NCBI GenBank assembly: GCA_025757845.1
Contig: CP107211.1
Location: forward strand, 1,612,001 to 1,676,000
DNA length: 64,000 nucleotides
From: Oscillospiraceae bacterium
Lineage (GTDB): Bacteria > Bacillota > Clostridia > Oscillospirales > Ruminococcaceae
Reading direction: 5' to 3'
In this document: in pieces, positions 18,628-26,883 of the stretch
Numbering within the stretch: the first letter of the stretch is position 1
Layout: each line of letters opens with the position of its first letter
Made by a program: the position numbers and the translations under genes
The notes under the pieces: model-generated
Told to the model about the DNA's origin: nothing
The model's database searches: none
What the model saw: only the letters and a program-made list of their open reading frames with translations

Positions 18628-21243
18628 TCAGCCGTTCAGGCTGCCCTTCAGGGTCTTTTTGAGTTCATAGAGGAAATTCAGGGCTTCGATGGGGGTCAGG
18701 GTCTCCACGTCCACGGCTTCCAGCTTTTCCATCATCTCGCTGGGCACCGCCGGAGAGTTGTACTCCTGCAGGGCATCAAAGTCCATCTGTTCCACCTTGT
18801 TTTTCGGGGCCGTGGCTTCCAGTGCCCGCAGCACCTCGTGGGCGCGGCGGGTCACGCTGCCGGGCAGACCGGCCAGCTTGGCCACCTCAATGCCGTAGCT
18901 GTCATCGGCCGGGCCGCGCACGATACGTCGCAGGAAGGTGATGTCCTCACCGCGCTTCTTGACCGCGATGTTGTAGTTCTTTACACCCTCCACGGTGCCT
19001 TCCAGCTCGGTCAGCTCGTGGTAGTGGGTGGCAAACAGCGTCTTGCAGCCAAGGCCCTTAGCGGGGTCTGCAATGTGCTCCACCACGGCGCGGGCAATGC
19101 TCATGCCGTCAAAGGTGGAGGTCCCGCGGCCGATCTCGTCCAGCACCACAAGGCTCTTGGAGGTGGCGTTTTTCAGGATCTCGGCCACCTCGGTCATCTC
19201 CACCATAAAGGTAGACTGCCCGGCAGAAAGGTCGTCCGATGCACCGATGCGGGTAAAGATGGCATCCACCACGCCCACATGGCAGCTGGCGGCCGGCACA
19301 AAGGAGCCGATCTGCGCCATCAGCGCGATGAGCGCATTCTGACGCATGTAGGTCGATTTGCCCGCCATGTTGGGGCCGGTGATGATCAGGCAGCGGTCCT
19401 CGCCGCAGTTGAGGGTGGTATCATTGGGCACGAACAGGCTGCCCTTGAGCACCTGTTCCACCACGGGGTGGCGGCCCTCGGTGATGGTCAGCTCGTCGCT
19501 GTCATCCACCACGGGGCGGCAGTAGTTGTTCTCCGCCGCCACCTGCGCTAGGGCGGTCAGCACATCCAGCTTTGCCACGGCGTTGGCCGTGCGCTGGATG
19601 CGGTCCAGCTGGGCGCTGATGCTCTCCAGCAGTTCGTCGAACAGGCGGCGCTCCAGCGTGATCAGCCGCTCGTGGGCCCCCAGGATCTTGCTTTCCAGCT
19701 CCTTGAGCTCCTGCGTAATGTAGCGCTCGCCGCTGGTCAGGGTCTGCTTGCGGATGTAGGTCTCCGGCACCATGCTCTTGTAGGAGTTGCTGACCTCGAT
19801 GTAGTAGCCGAACACATGGTTGTAGCCGATCTTCAGCTTGGGGATGCCGGTCTCCTGCCGCAGGCGGGCTTCCAGCTGGGCCAGCACCCCCTTGGTGTTG
19901 TCGCGGATGGAGCGCAGCTCGTCCACCTCGGTGTGGTAACCCTTGGCGATGACGCCGCCGTCCTTCAGGGTGGACGGTGCATCCGGGTCCACGGCCGCAT
20001 AGATGCGGGCCTTGATGTCCTCCAGCGGGTCGATCTCCTCCGCCAGCTCTGCCAGCTCCGGGCAGCCGCAGGCCGTTGCCTGCTGCCGGAGGACCGGCAG
20101 ATGCTCACAGGTCTGGGCCAGCGTATAGATTTCCTTGGGGGTGGCCGAGCCATAGACCGTGCGGGTCATCAGGCGCTCCATGTCGGCAATGTAGTGCAGC
20201 TCGTCGGTCAGGTCGCCGCGCACGACGGTCTGCCGCACAAGGCTCTCCACCGCGTTGAGGCGCTGGTTGATGAGCTTGCTGGACAACAGCGGCTGCTCGA
20301 TCCAGCTGCGCAGCATGCGCTTGCCCATGGCCGTGCTGGTCTTGTCCAGCACCCAGAGCAGCGTGCCCCGCTTTTCGCGGCCGCGCAGCGTCTCGGTGAG
20401 TTCCAGATTGGCCCGGGTGACCGGCGACAGACGCATGAACTGCGCCTCGTTGTAGGTCACCACGGTTTTCAGGCGCTCCACGCCCTTGATCTGGGTGTCG
20501 TGCAGATACTCCAGCAGTGCCGCCATGGCAAACCGTACCAGACCGTTTTCGGCCATGCCGGTGGTCTGGGGCCAGTCACGACCGAACTGGCTCTCCAGCG
20601 AAGCCGCCACCAGACCCGGCGCATAGCGCTCATCCTCCACCAGCTCCACCGAGCAGGTCATATTCTTTTTGATGTAGGCCGTCACTTCGCGGCAGTCCAG
20701 CAGGCCGGGGTTCATCAGCACTTCGCTGGGGTGGAAGCGGCACAGCTCGGTGATCACCGCCGGGGCGATCTTGTCTGCAGCCAGCTCGGTGATGTGGGCC
20801 GTGCCGGTGGAGACGTCCGCAAAGCAGAGACCCGCTTTTTTGCCCTTGAGATAGATGCTGGCAATGTAATTGTTGCGGTCATCCTGCAGCATACTGCTCT
20901 CGATGACCGTGCCGGGGGTGACCACGCGGATGATGTCGCGCTTGACCAGCCCTTTGGCCTTGGCAGGGTCCTCCACCTGCTCACAGATGGCCACCTTGTA
21001 GCCCTTGGCGATCAGACGCGCCACATAGCCCTCGTAGCTGTGGAAGGGCACGCCGCACATGGGGGCCCGCTCTTCCAGACCGCACTGCTTGCCGGTCAGG
21101 GTCAGATCCAGCTCTTTGGACGCTGTGAGGGCATCCTCAAAGAACATCTCGTAAAAATCGCCGATGCGGTAGAACAGGATCTCGTCCTTGTGTTGTTTTT
21201 TGATTTCCAGATATTGCTGCATCATGGGCGACAGCTCTGCCAT
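18628..21243 (-). CDS. mutS: DNA mismatch recognition ATPase MutS
   Basis: 871 residues from the ATG at 21243 (GAGAGGG upstream). The mismatch-binding N-terminus has FYRIGDFYEMFFEDA, with the Phe-x-Glu that stacks on the mismatch. The ATPase domain has Walker A GPNMAGKSTYMRQ, Walker B VVLDEIGRGTSTFDG and the ATHYHEL switch. Length is normal for bacterial MutS1. It binds mispairs and small loops and recruits MutL. A terminator at 21308..21345 precedes it, so it probably has its own start or is reached by read-through from the ylbF side. Confidence 0.96.
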   Translation of the reverse strand: MAELSPMMQQYLEIKKQHKDEILFYRIGDFYEMFFEDALTASKELDLTLTGKQCGLEERAPMCGVPFHSYEGYVARLIAKGYKVAICEQVEDPAKAKGLVKRDIIRVVTPGTVIESSMLQDDRNNYIASIYLKGKKAGLCFADVSTGTAHITELAADKIAPAVITELCRFHPSEVLMNPGLLDCREVTAYIKKNMTCSVELVEDERYAPGLVAASLESQFGRDWPQTTGMAENGLVRFAMAALLEYLHDTQIKGVERLKTVVTYNEAQFMRLSPVTRANLELTETLRGREKRGTLLWVLDKTSTAMGKRMLRSWIEQPLLSSKLINQRLNAVESLVRQTVVRGDLTDELHYIADMERLMTRTVYGSATPKEIYTLAQTCEHLPVLRQQATACGCPELAELAEEIDPLEDIKARIYAAVDPDAPSTLKDGGVIAKGYHTEVDELRSIRDNTKGVLAQLEARLRQETGIPKLKIGYNHVFGYYIEVSNSYKSMVPETYIRKQTLTSGERYITQELKELESKILGAHERLITLERRLFDELLESISAQLDRIQRTANAVAKLDVLTALAQVAAENNYCRPVVDDSDELTITEGRHPVVEQVLKGSLFVPNDTTLNCGEDRCLIITGPNMAGKSTYMRQNALIALMAQIGSFVPAASCHVGVVDAIFTRIGASDDLSAGQSTFMVEMTEVAEILKNATSKSLVVLDEIGRGTSTFDGMSIARAVVEHIADPAKGLGCKTLFATHYHELTELEGTVEGVKNYNIAVKKRGEDITFLRRIVRGPADDSYGIEVAKLAGLPGSVTRRAHEVLRALEATAPKNKVEQMDFDALQEYNSPAVPSEMMEKLEAVDVETLTPIEALNFLYELKKTLKGSLNG

Positions 21244-21307
21244 GGTTTTCCCTCTCTCCCCGTTCGATGTTCTGTGCATGGTTTGCGGCCGGTAACCGCC
21301 TTTTGCA

Positions 21308-21345
21308 AACAAAACGCGGTCTGCATTGCACAGCCGCGTTTTGTT
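21308..21345 (-). terminator. bidirectional terminator between ylbF and mutS
   Basis: Perfect 12-bp stem AACAAAACGCGG / CCGCGTTTTGTT with a 14-base loop. The A/T-rich stem ends give a U-tract in either direction. Confidence 0.75.
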
Positions 21346-21355
21346 CCGGATCGTG

Positions 21356-21763
21356 TTAGTGGCAGCCGCCGCAGGTGGAGCAGCTTCCGGTGCAGGAAGC
21401 GGAAGGCTCCTGCACGGTCATCGGGTCGCCGCCGTTCATGGCAGTGTTGATGATGGCATCAATGTAGTTGACCAGATTTTCGCACTCGCGCTTGGCCTCG
21501 TTGTAGGCAGTCATGCCCTCGTCGCCCATGATCTGGCCGTAGAGGTTGTTGACCTTCTCGTTCAGCTCGGTGATGCGGGCGTCGTCGCGCTCGCTCTTGC
21601 CGATCTCGTTGTTCAGGTCCATGCGGGCCAGGTTGAACTCGCCGATCAGGTTCTGCAGGTTCTCGTCGTTGTCGTTTGCCTTGCGGGCCTGGTCCAGTGC
21701 CAGGTAACGGGGGTCGGTCTGCAGGGCCACTGCAGCGCGCTTGAACAGATCAATGCAATCCAT
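21356..21763 (-). CDS. YlbF/YmcA-family protein with C-terminal Cys cluster
   Basis: 135 residues, mostly helical. The body matches the YlbF/YmcA (Com_YlbF) family (YLALDQARKANDNDENLQNL, then a second helix pair ending in YIDAIINTAMNG). In Bacillus YlbF, YmcA and YaaT form an Fe-S-containing complex that acts with RNase Y on mRNA maturation and phosphorelay output. Here the C-terminus is CTGSCSTCGGCH, with four cysteines and a terminal histidine, suggesting that the metal site is carried in cis. It lies between miaB and mutS. Confidence 0.8.
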   Translation of the reverse strand: MDCIDLFKRAAVALQTDPRYLALDQARKANDNDENLQNLIGEFNLARMDLNNEIGKSERDDARITELNEKVNNLYGQIMGDEGMTAYNEAKRECENLVNYIDAIINTAMNGGDPMTVQEPSASCTGSCSTCGGCH

Positions 21764-21829
21764 GGTAGTTGTTCTCCTTGTCGCTTTTTATTGTTTCAGG
21801 GGCACACGGCCCCGGAATCGCGTTTTCTC

Positions 21830-23212
21830 TCAGTCTGCCAGCTCACCCAGCAGCACGGTAGCACGGGCACCGGTCAACCGGACCATCGCATACTGGCCCA
21901 GCAGTGCCGGGTCGGCGGTGAACTCCACCGTCAGGTTGTTGTCCAGCCTGCCGGAGAGGGTGCCCTCGCTGCGGCCGTAGCCTTCCACCAGCACCTGCAC
22001 GGTCTGGCCCACCTGGCCTTTGACCAGCGCCATGGCGATCTCGTCCTGCACCTTGAGCAGGCGGCTCATGCGGTCGGTCTTTTCCTTGCGGGGGGTGGGG
22101 TCCGGCAGTTCGGCAGCCTTGGTGCCGGTGCGCTTGGAGTAGATGAAGGTGAACAGCTGCATATAGCCCACCTTCTGCACCAATTCCAGCGTCTTGACAA
22201 AATCCTCTTCCGTCTCGCCGGGGAAGCCGACGATGATGTCGCTGGAGAAGGTGATGCCGGGCACGGTCTTGCGGGCGTACTCGATGAGCTCCAGATACTG
22301 CTCAATGGTGTAATGGCGGTTCATCTGCTGCAGCAGCCGATCGGAGCCGCACTGCACCGGCAGATGCAGGTGCTTGCACAGCTTGGGCTGGGCGGCGATG
22401 GTGTCGATCAGCTTGTGGCTGGCGTCCTTGGGGTGGCTGGTCATGAACCGGATGTGGTAGTCACCGGGCACGGTGCACAACAGGTTGAGCAGGTCGGAAA
22501 AGTCGATCTGCTCTTCCAGGCCCTTGCCGTAGCTGTTCACGTTCTGGCCCAGCAGGGTGATCTCCTTGTAGCCGGCCTCCACAAGACCCCGGAACTCGGC
22601 CAGGATGTCGCCGGGCTTGCGGCTCTTTTCGCGGCCGCGGACGTAAGGCACGATGCAGTAGGTGCAGAAATTATCGCAGCCGTACATGATGGGCAGCCAG
22701 GCGCGGAACTCGCTCTCGCGCCGGATGGGGATGTTCTCCACGATCACCGGGCGCTGGGCGGGGTCCAGCAGCACACGCTTATGCTTCTGCAGCTTCTGGG
22801 CGATCAGCTGCGGCAGGGTGTCGATGCCGTCCACGCCGAACACGAGGTCCACATAGGGGTAGCTCTGGCGCAGCTTTTCCACCACATGCTTCTGGTTGGC
22901 CATGCATCCGCACAGGCCAATGATCAGGCCGGGCTTTTTCTCCTTGAGGCCCTTGAGGGCACCCACATTGCCGAACACCCGCTGCTCGGCGTGCTCACGC
23001 ACAGCGCAGGTGTTGAAGAGGATCAGGTCGGCGTCCTCCGGCTTGTCGCACAGGCCGTAGCCGATATCCACCAGCACACCCTTGATGCGCTCGCCGTCGT
23101 TGACGTTCTGCTGGCAGCCATAGCTGTGCACAAAGGCCAGCGGCGGGGTGTCGTAAGCCTGCTTTACCAGATCAGCGGCGATGTTATTATGCTCAAAACT
23201 AATGTATTCCAA
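21830..23212 (-). CDS. miaB: tRNA-2-methylthio-N6-dimethylallyladenosine synthase
   Basis: 460 residues. The N-terminal MTTase domain carries its [4Fe-4S] cysteines in SYGCQQNVNDGERIKG, FNTCAVREHAEQ and GLCGCMANQ. The radical SAM cluster motif is YGCDNFCTYCIVPYVRGREK, and a C-terminal TRAM domain ends the protein. It methylthiolates i6A37 in tRNA after MiaA. All cluster cysteines are present and the length is normal. The promoter is at 23288..23316. Confidence 0.95.
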   Translation of the reverse strand: MEYISFEHNNIAADLVKQAYDTPPLAFVHSYGCQQNVNDGERIKGVLVDIGYGLCDKPEDADLILFNTCAVREHAEQRVFGNVGALKGLKEKKPGLIIGLCGCMANQKHVVEKLRQSYPYVDLVFGVDGIDTLPQLIAQKLQKHKRVLLDPAQRPVIVENIPIRRESEFRAWLPIMYGCDNFCTYCIVPYVRGREKSRKPGDILAEFRGLVEAGYKEITLLGQNVNSYGKGLEEQIDFSDLLNLLCTVPGDYHIRFMTSHPKDASHKLIDTIAAQPKLCKHLHLPVQCGSDRLLQQMNRHYTIEQYLELIEYARKTVPGITFSSDIIVGFPGETEEDFVKTLELVQKVGYMQLFTFIYSKRTGTKAAELPDPTPRKEKTDRMSRLLKVQDEIAMALVKGQVGQTVQVLVEGYGRSEGTLSGRLDNNLTVEFTADPALLGQYAMVRLTGARATVLLGELAD

Positions 23213-23287
23213 TCAAACCATCCTTCTCCGCCGGGAAAACCCCGCACGGTGAACACTCTTTTTCCGCTTTTATGAATAGCTCTCCTT

Positions 23288-23316
23288 AGTATACACTCTT
23301 TGGCCGCTGTGGGCAA
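23288..23316 (-). promoter_or_regulatory. miaB promoter
   Basis: Minus strand: TTGCCC (23311..23316), 17-base spacer, TATACT (23288..23293), about 75 bases before the miaB start, with AAGGAG just after the -10 box. The region 23213..23333 holds no other feature that I can support. Confidence 0.55.
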
Positions 23317-23333
23317 GGGGGTCCGGGCAAAGT

Positions 23334-23726
23334 TTACGCCTCGGAGGCCGCTTTTTGTGCTGCACAGCAGCTTTCGCACACGCCGATGAACACCACGGCG
23401 CAGTCCTGCACCTGGCCTTTCTGGCCGCGTACCAGCTTCGTCACCTGCTTTTCGTCCACCTCGGCGTCGGTCACGCCGCCGCACACCGTGCAGTACAGGT
23501 GGCTGTGCCAGGCCAGCGTATGGTCGAACCGGTCGGCCTGGCCGGGGATGGACACCCGGCGCACGCGGCCTGCCTCCACCAGACTGTTCAGGTTGCGGTA
23601 CACGGTGCCCAGGCTCAGGCCCGGGCATTCCTTTGCAGCGGTGTCGTAAATCTCTTCGGCGGTGGGGTGGTTGCAGAGGTTTTGCACCGTCTGCATGACC
23701 AGCTCACGCTGTTTGGAATAGCGCAT
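23334..23726 (-). CDS. Fur/PerR-family metal-dependent repressor
   Basis: 130 residues. An N-terminal winged helix (TAEEIYDTAAKECPGLSLGTVYRNLNSLVEAG) is followed by a metal-sensing domain with HSHLYCTVCGG and CESCC, the two CxxC pairs of the structural zinc site. The AWHSHLYC motif and lack of a long His-rich loop resemble PerR more than Fur, but the sensing residues cannot be settled here. It follows rarA by 27 bases and is probably co-transcribed from a promoter that sits beside a Fur-box-like palindrome, which would make it autoregulated. Confidence 0.85.
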   Translation of the reverse strand: MRYSKQRELVMQTVQNLCNHPTAEEIYDTAAKECPGLSLGTVYRNLNSLVEAGRVRRVSIPGQADRFDHTLAWHSHLYCTVCGGVTDAEVDEKQVTKLVRGQKGQVQDCAVVFIGVCESCCAAQKAASEA

Positions 23727-23753
23727 ATCGTTCTCCTTTTCTTGTTTTTGGGT

Positions 23754-25028
23754 TCAGACGTTTTCCTCGCCTTTGATCTTTGCCCAGTAGGCGCGGGCCG
23801 CCTGTTCGGTACGGTTGTCGCCGTAGGTGTAGTATTTCACGTCCTTGAGGGCATCCGGCAGATACTGTTGTTTGACCCAATGGTGGTCGTAGTCGTGAGC
23901 GTACTTGTAGTTCTGCCCTTTTACCAGAGCATCCTCGCCGTCAAAGTGCTTGTTCTGCAGCTGACGCGGGATGGGCCCGGTGCGCCCGGCCTGCACATCC
24001 GCGATGGCTGCATTGATGGCGTCATGGGCGCTGTTGGATTTGGGGCTGGTGGCCACCAGGATCACCGCGTCGGCCAGCGGCAGGCGTGCTTCCGGCAGAC
24101 CCACCATGTTGGCCGCATCCACCGCCGCCTTGACGATGGGGATGATCTGCGGGTAGGCAAGGCCCACGTCCTCGCAGGCGCACACCATCAGACGGCGGCA
24201 GGCCGAGGGCAGGTCGCCGGCTTCCAGCAGACGGGCCAGATAGTGCAATGCCGCGTCCGGGTCAGAGCCGCGCATGGACTTCTGGTAGGCCGACACGATG
24301 TCATAGTGATCATCACCCTCCCGGTCGTACCGCATGGCTGTGCGGCGGGTGACCTGCCGGATCATATCCAGCGTGATGTGCCGGGCACCCTCTTCCACCG
24401 GGGCCGCCGTGACCGCAAAATCCAGGCAGCCCAGTGCCTTGCGCAAATCGCCGCCCGCACTCTCGGCAAGATAGGCACAGGCGTCCTCGTCCATGCGCAC
24501 CGGGGTGTTCCCCCCTTCCGACAGCTTTTTGAGGGCATTGTGCAGGCCCTGCTCCACGTCGGCGGCGGACAGGGATTTGAACTCGAACACCGTGCACCGG
24601 GACAGCAGTGCATTATAGATGTAGAAATACGGGTTCTCGGTGGTGGATGCAATGAGGGTGACCGAGCCGTCCTCGATGCACTCCAGCAGGCTCTGCTGCT
24701 GCTTTTTGTTCAGGTACTGGATCTCGTCCAGATACAGCAGGATGCCGCCCGCCCCCGCCAGCGTGCCGATGTCCTTGAGCACCGCCTTGATGTCGCCGGT
24801 GCCGCAGGAAGTGCCGTTGAGCTTGTGCAGAGTCATGCCGCTGTTCTCTGCGATGATGCGGGCCACTGTGGTCTTGCCGGTACCGGACGGGCCGTAGAAG
24901 ATCATGTTGGGGATGCGTCCGCTCTCGATGGTGCGGCGAAACACCCTGCCCGGGGCCAGCAGATGCTGCTGCCCGCACACATCTGCCAGCGTTTTGGGCC
25001 GCAGGCGCTGCGCCAGTGGTTCGTTCAT
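23754..25028 (-). CDS. rarA: replication-associated recombination protein A (MgsA/RarA)
   Basis: 424 residues. AAA+ ATPase with Walker A GPSGTGKTTVARI (residues 46-58), Walker B ILLYLDEIQYLNK, a sensor ASTTENPYFYIYNALLSRC, and the C-terminal tetramerisation region of the family (residues 260-410). RarA acts at stalled forks with SSB and the replisome. Length and motifs are normal. It is the first gene of the operon with the Fur-type regulator. Confidence 0.95.
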   Translation of the reverse strand: MNEPLAQRLRPKTLADVCGQQHLLAPGRVFRRTIESGRIPNMIFYGPSGTGKTTVARIIAENSGMTLHKLNGTSCGTGDIKAVLKDIGTLAGAGGILLYLDEIQYLNKKQQQSLLECIEDGSVTLIASTTENPYFYIYNALLSRCTVFEFKSLSAADVEQGLHNALKKLSEGGNTPVRMDEDACAYLAESAGGDLRKALGCLDFAVTAAPVEEGARHITLDMIRQVTRRTAMRYDREGDDHYDIVSAYQKSMRGSDPDAALHYLARLLEAGDLPSACRRLMVCACEDVGLAYPQIIPIVKAAVDAANMVGLPEARLPLADAVILVATSPKSNSAHDAINAAIADVQAGRTGPIPRQLQNKHFDGEDALVKGQNYKYAHDYDHHWVKQQYLPDALKDVKYYTYGDNRTEQAARAYWAKIKGEENV

Positions 25029-25071
25029 TGTGTCTCCCTCCCATGCCGGGGAATCCCTCAGTGTTTTTTAT

Positions 25072-25100
25072 AGTATAGCGCATTTCTGCGCGGAGGACAA
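25072..25100 (-). promoter_or_regulatory. rarA-fur promoter
   Basis: Minus strand: TTGTCC (25095..25100), 17-base spacer, TATACT (25072..25077), 44 bases before the rarA start. It diverges from the nth promoter across the Fur-box-like palindrome. Confidence 0.65.
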
Positions 25101-25109
25101 GAGATTTTC

Positions 25110-25124
25110 TGAAAATGATTCTCA
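25110..25124. promoter_or_regulatory. Fur/PerR-box-like palindrome
   Basis: TGAAAAT-G-ATTCTCA is a 7-1-7 inverted repeat with 6 of 7 paired positions, in the form of the classic Fur/PerR half site TGATAAT-N-ATTATCA. It is 10 bases upstream of the rarA -35 box and 18 bases upstream of the nth -35 box. The regulator encoded two genes away is the obvious candidate ligand. Confidence 0.55.
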
Positions 25125-25142
25125 GATAATTCCGGGCAGGCG

Positions 25143-25171
25143 TTTACAAATCGGTCGAAACATGCTATGAT
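25143..25171 (+). promoter_or_regulatory. nth promoter
   Basis: TTTACA (25143..25148), 17-base spacer, TATGAT (25166..25171), 35 bases before the nth start, which has AAGGAGG. Confidence 0.65.
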
Positions 25172-25206
25172 AAGGAAAACATTTTTTGCCGAAAGGAGGC
25201 GACGGT

Positions 25207-25896
25207 ATGCCCGCCCGTAAAAAGGAGCCGGAAGATCTCACTGCCAAAAAGGAACTGGCGCTGGAGGTGATCGACCGGCTCAAAAAAGAATATCCGGATG
25301 CCGGCTGCACACTGGACTACGATCACGCATGGCAGCTGCTGGTCAGCGTGCGGCTGGCGGCCCAGTGCACGGACGCCCGGGTGAATATCGTAGTGGAGGA
25401 CCTGTTTGCCCGCTACCCCAGCGTGGCCGCACTGGCCGCTGCCGAGCCGGAGGACATCGAGGCCATCGTCAAGCCCTGCGGACTGGGGCACTCCAAGGCG
25501 CGGGATATCTCGGCCTGCATGCGCATGCTGCGGGACAAGTACAACTGCCAGGTGCCTACTACCTTTGAGGAGCTGCTGGCGCTGCCCGGCGTGGGCCGCA
25601 AGAGCGCCAACCTGATCATGGGCGATGTGTTCGGCAAACCGGCCATTGTCACCGACACCCACTGCATCCGTCTGTGCAACAAGATCGGCCTTGTGGACGG
25701 CATCAAGGAGCCGCAGAAGGTGGAAATGGCCCTGTGGAAGATCATTCCGCCGGAAGAGGGCAGCGACCTGTGCCACCGCTTTGTGATGCACGGCCGCGCT
25801 GTGTGCAATGCCCGCAAGCCGGAATGCGGAAAATGCTGTCTGAATGATATCTGCCGCTACGCCCGGGAACAGTCCGGCGCAGACACGGCGCAATAA
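25207..25896 (+). CDS. nth: endonuclease III
   Basis: 229 residues from the ATG at 25207 with AAGGAGG upstream. The HhH motif LPGVGRKSANLIMG contains the catalytic lysine, VTDTHCIRL supplies the catalytic aspartate, and the [4Fe-4S] loop is C-x6-C-x2-C-x5-C near the C-terminus (CNARKPECGKC..C). It removes oxidised pyrimidines and cuts the abasic site. The short N-terminal basic tail (PARKKEPEDLTAKKE) is unremarkable. The enzyme's Fe-S cluster gives a possible reason for a Fur/PerR-type site upstream. Confidence 0.95.
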   Translation: MPARKKEPEDLTAKKELALEVIDRLKKEYPDAGCTLDYDHAWQLLVSVRLAAQCTDARVNIVVEDLFARYPSVAALAAAEPEDIEAIVKPCGLGHSKARDISACMRMLRDKYNCQVPTTFEELLALPGVGRKSANLIMGDVFGKPAIVTDTHCIRLCNKIGLVDGIKEPQKVEMALWKIIPPEEGSDLCHRFVMHGRAVCNARKPECGKCCLNDICRYAREQSGADTAQ

Positions 25897-25910
25897 GGAG
25901 GTAATTTTTT

Positions 25911-26237
25911 ATGATCACATTGACGATTCTGCTGATCATCACCCTGCTCTGCATTCTGGTGGGCTGTCTGATGGGCCTGTTCTCACTGGTGGGCGTGATC
26001 GCTTCTCTGGTCGCAGGCGTGCTGGTGGGTGCGCTGGCAGGCTATGTGGCCGGCCGCTTCATGGGTACCGAAACTTCGCTCGGACGCAACATCCTCATGG
26101 GCATCCTGGGCAGCTTTGTGGGCGAATTCGTGTTCGGCCTGTTCGGCATTTATGCCACCGGCAGCATCACGTCCTTTATCATTTCAGTCATCGGCGCCTG
26201 CATCTGCATCTGGGTGGGCCAGAAGCTGTCGCACTGA
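25911..26237 (+). CDS. GlsB/YeaQ/YmgE-family membrane protein
   Basis: 108 residues with three hydrophobic segments and glycine-rich motifs typical of the transglycosylase-associated family (LVGCLMGLFSLVG, GRFMGTETSLGRNILMGILG, GEFVFGLFGIYATGSI). It has AAGGAGG at its start 14 bases after nth and is probably co-transcribed. Function is not established; family members are induced by stress in several bacteria. Confidence 0.75.
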   Translation: MITLTILLIITLLCILVGCLMGLFSLVGVIASLVAGVLVGALAGYVAGRFMGTETSLGRNILMGILGSFVGEFVFGLFGIYATGSITSFIISVIGACICIWVGQKLSH

Positions 26238-26262
26238 GCGTTGACAAAAAGCCGTCCGACAC

Positions 26263-26291
26263 TTGTTCTGGACGCAGTGTTGCGTTATAAT
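26263..26291 (+). promoter_or_regulatory. promoter of the candidate small RNA
   Basis: TTGTTC (26263..26268), 17-base spacer, consensus TATAAT (26286..26291), placed so that transcription starts at about 26298, just before the paired RNA. A TTGACA at 26241..26246 has no matching -10 box. Confidence 0.6.
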
Positions 26292-26297
26292 CGCCGC

Positions 26298-26369
26298 AAG
26301 GATACTCCCAGGGCATCCGCAAGGTTGCTCAGCACAGACCTCGAGAGCTGTGTGGGAGTATCTTTTTAT
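26298..26369 (+). ncRNA. candidate small structured RNA, three-way junction
   Basis: Immediately after a consensus -10 box, GATACTCCCA (26301..26310) pairs perfectly with TGGGAGTATC (26353..26362), followed by TTTTTATT. Inside are GCATCC-GCAA-GGTTGC (26313..26328; a stem with a GNRA tetraloop and one mismatch) and CACAG..CTGTG. The unit is thus promoter, about 70-nt folded RNA and terminator, with no ORF. I do not recognise it as 6S, SRP, tmRNA, RNase P or a known riboswitch. It could alternatively be a terminator for the gene at 25911, but the promoter placement argues for a transcript of its own. Confidence 0.5.
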
Positions 26370-26457
26370 TATATGGATTTCAAGGCCTGACCAGGGCGGA
26401 AAACTGGGGCATGTTCAATATTTTATCCCGTGACGTTCACCGGTGGAAAATCCATCC

Positions 26458-26486
26458 TTGACAGACATGCTGAAATATGGTAAAAT
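26458..26486 (+). promoter_or_regulatory. tRNA-Thr promoter
   Basis: Consensus TTGACA (26458..26463), 17-base spacer, TAAAAT (26481..26486), 28 bases before the mature tRNA. Confidence 0.75.
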
Positions 26487-26514
26487 ATTGTCCGTTGCAG
26501 AATATGTGCAATGT

Positions 26515-26590
26515 GCTACTGTGGCTCAGCTGGTAGAGCAGCTCACTCGTAATGAGCAGGTCGCCTGTTCGAATCAGGTCAGTAGCTCCA
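26515..26590 (+). tRNA. tRNA-Thr (anticodon CGT)
   Basis: 76 nt including an encoded CCA. The acceptor stem GCTACTG / CAGTAGC is perfect. The anticodon stem GCTCA / TGAGC encloses CTCGTAA, giving anticodon CGT at 26548..26550, which reads ACG codons. The T-arm is CCTGT-TCGAATC-AGG-like. A prophage begins about 300 bases downstream, so the 3' half is a plausible attB, but the second attachment site is outside the window. Confidence 0.95.
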
Positions 26591-26595
26591 ACGTG

Positions 26596-26643
26596 AAAGA
26601 CCCGGAAAAGTGGCTTGTAGCCTAGCTTTTCCGGGTCTTTTTG
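26596..26643 (+). terminator. tRNA-Thr terminator
   Basis: Perfect 15-bp stem AAAGACCCGGAAAAG / CTTTTCCGGGTCTTT, 15-base loop, then TTT. The bases 26644..26784 beyond it hold no gene that I can support; they include a direct repeat GTGGCGCAAAAA (26719..26741 region). Confidence 0.85.
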
Positions 26644-26784
26644 CATCGTTTTTATAAGGCACTTCTGCGCGGAAAAGTGCGTTAATTTCTCCATTTTTCC
26701 GCAGATGACCCTGAAATGGTGGCGCAAAAAGTGGCGCAAAAATTCGGGCTTATAACTCGCAACATGTCGGAATGCGCTGCAAAA

Positions 26785-26827
26785 AACAGCCCCATGGAAC
26801 CGGAATCACCGGAACCACGGGGCTGTT
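26785..26827 (-). terminator. terminator of the late phage operon
   Basis: AACAGCCCC / GGGGCTGTT arms enclose a second small stem; on the minus strand TTTTTTGC follows. It sits 57 bases after the holin stop and marks the leftmost recognisable phage feature. Confidence 0.75.
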
Positions 26828-26883
26828 GTCATGCTATGCGGCCTTTCGGCCTGCCGCCGGGGCGGCTAAGTAGTGCGGCTGGC

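Noticed and set aside
26241..26291. promoter using TTGACA at 26241 with TATAAT at 26286
   Set aside because: The spacer would be 39 bases; the TTGTTC box at 26263 gives 17.
26437..26739. 100-codon minus-strand frame over tRNA-Thr
   Set aside because: It is the antisense of the tRNA and its terminator, a common false call.
26644..26784. possible integrase remnant or attachment core with direct repeat GTGGCGCAAAAA
   Set aside because: The repeat is short and no recombinase motif is visible. The other attachment site is not in the window, so a core sequence cannot be defined.
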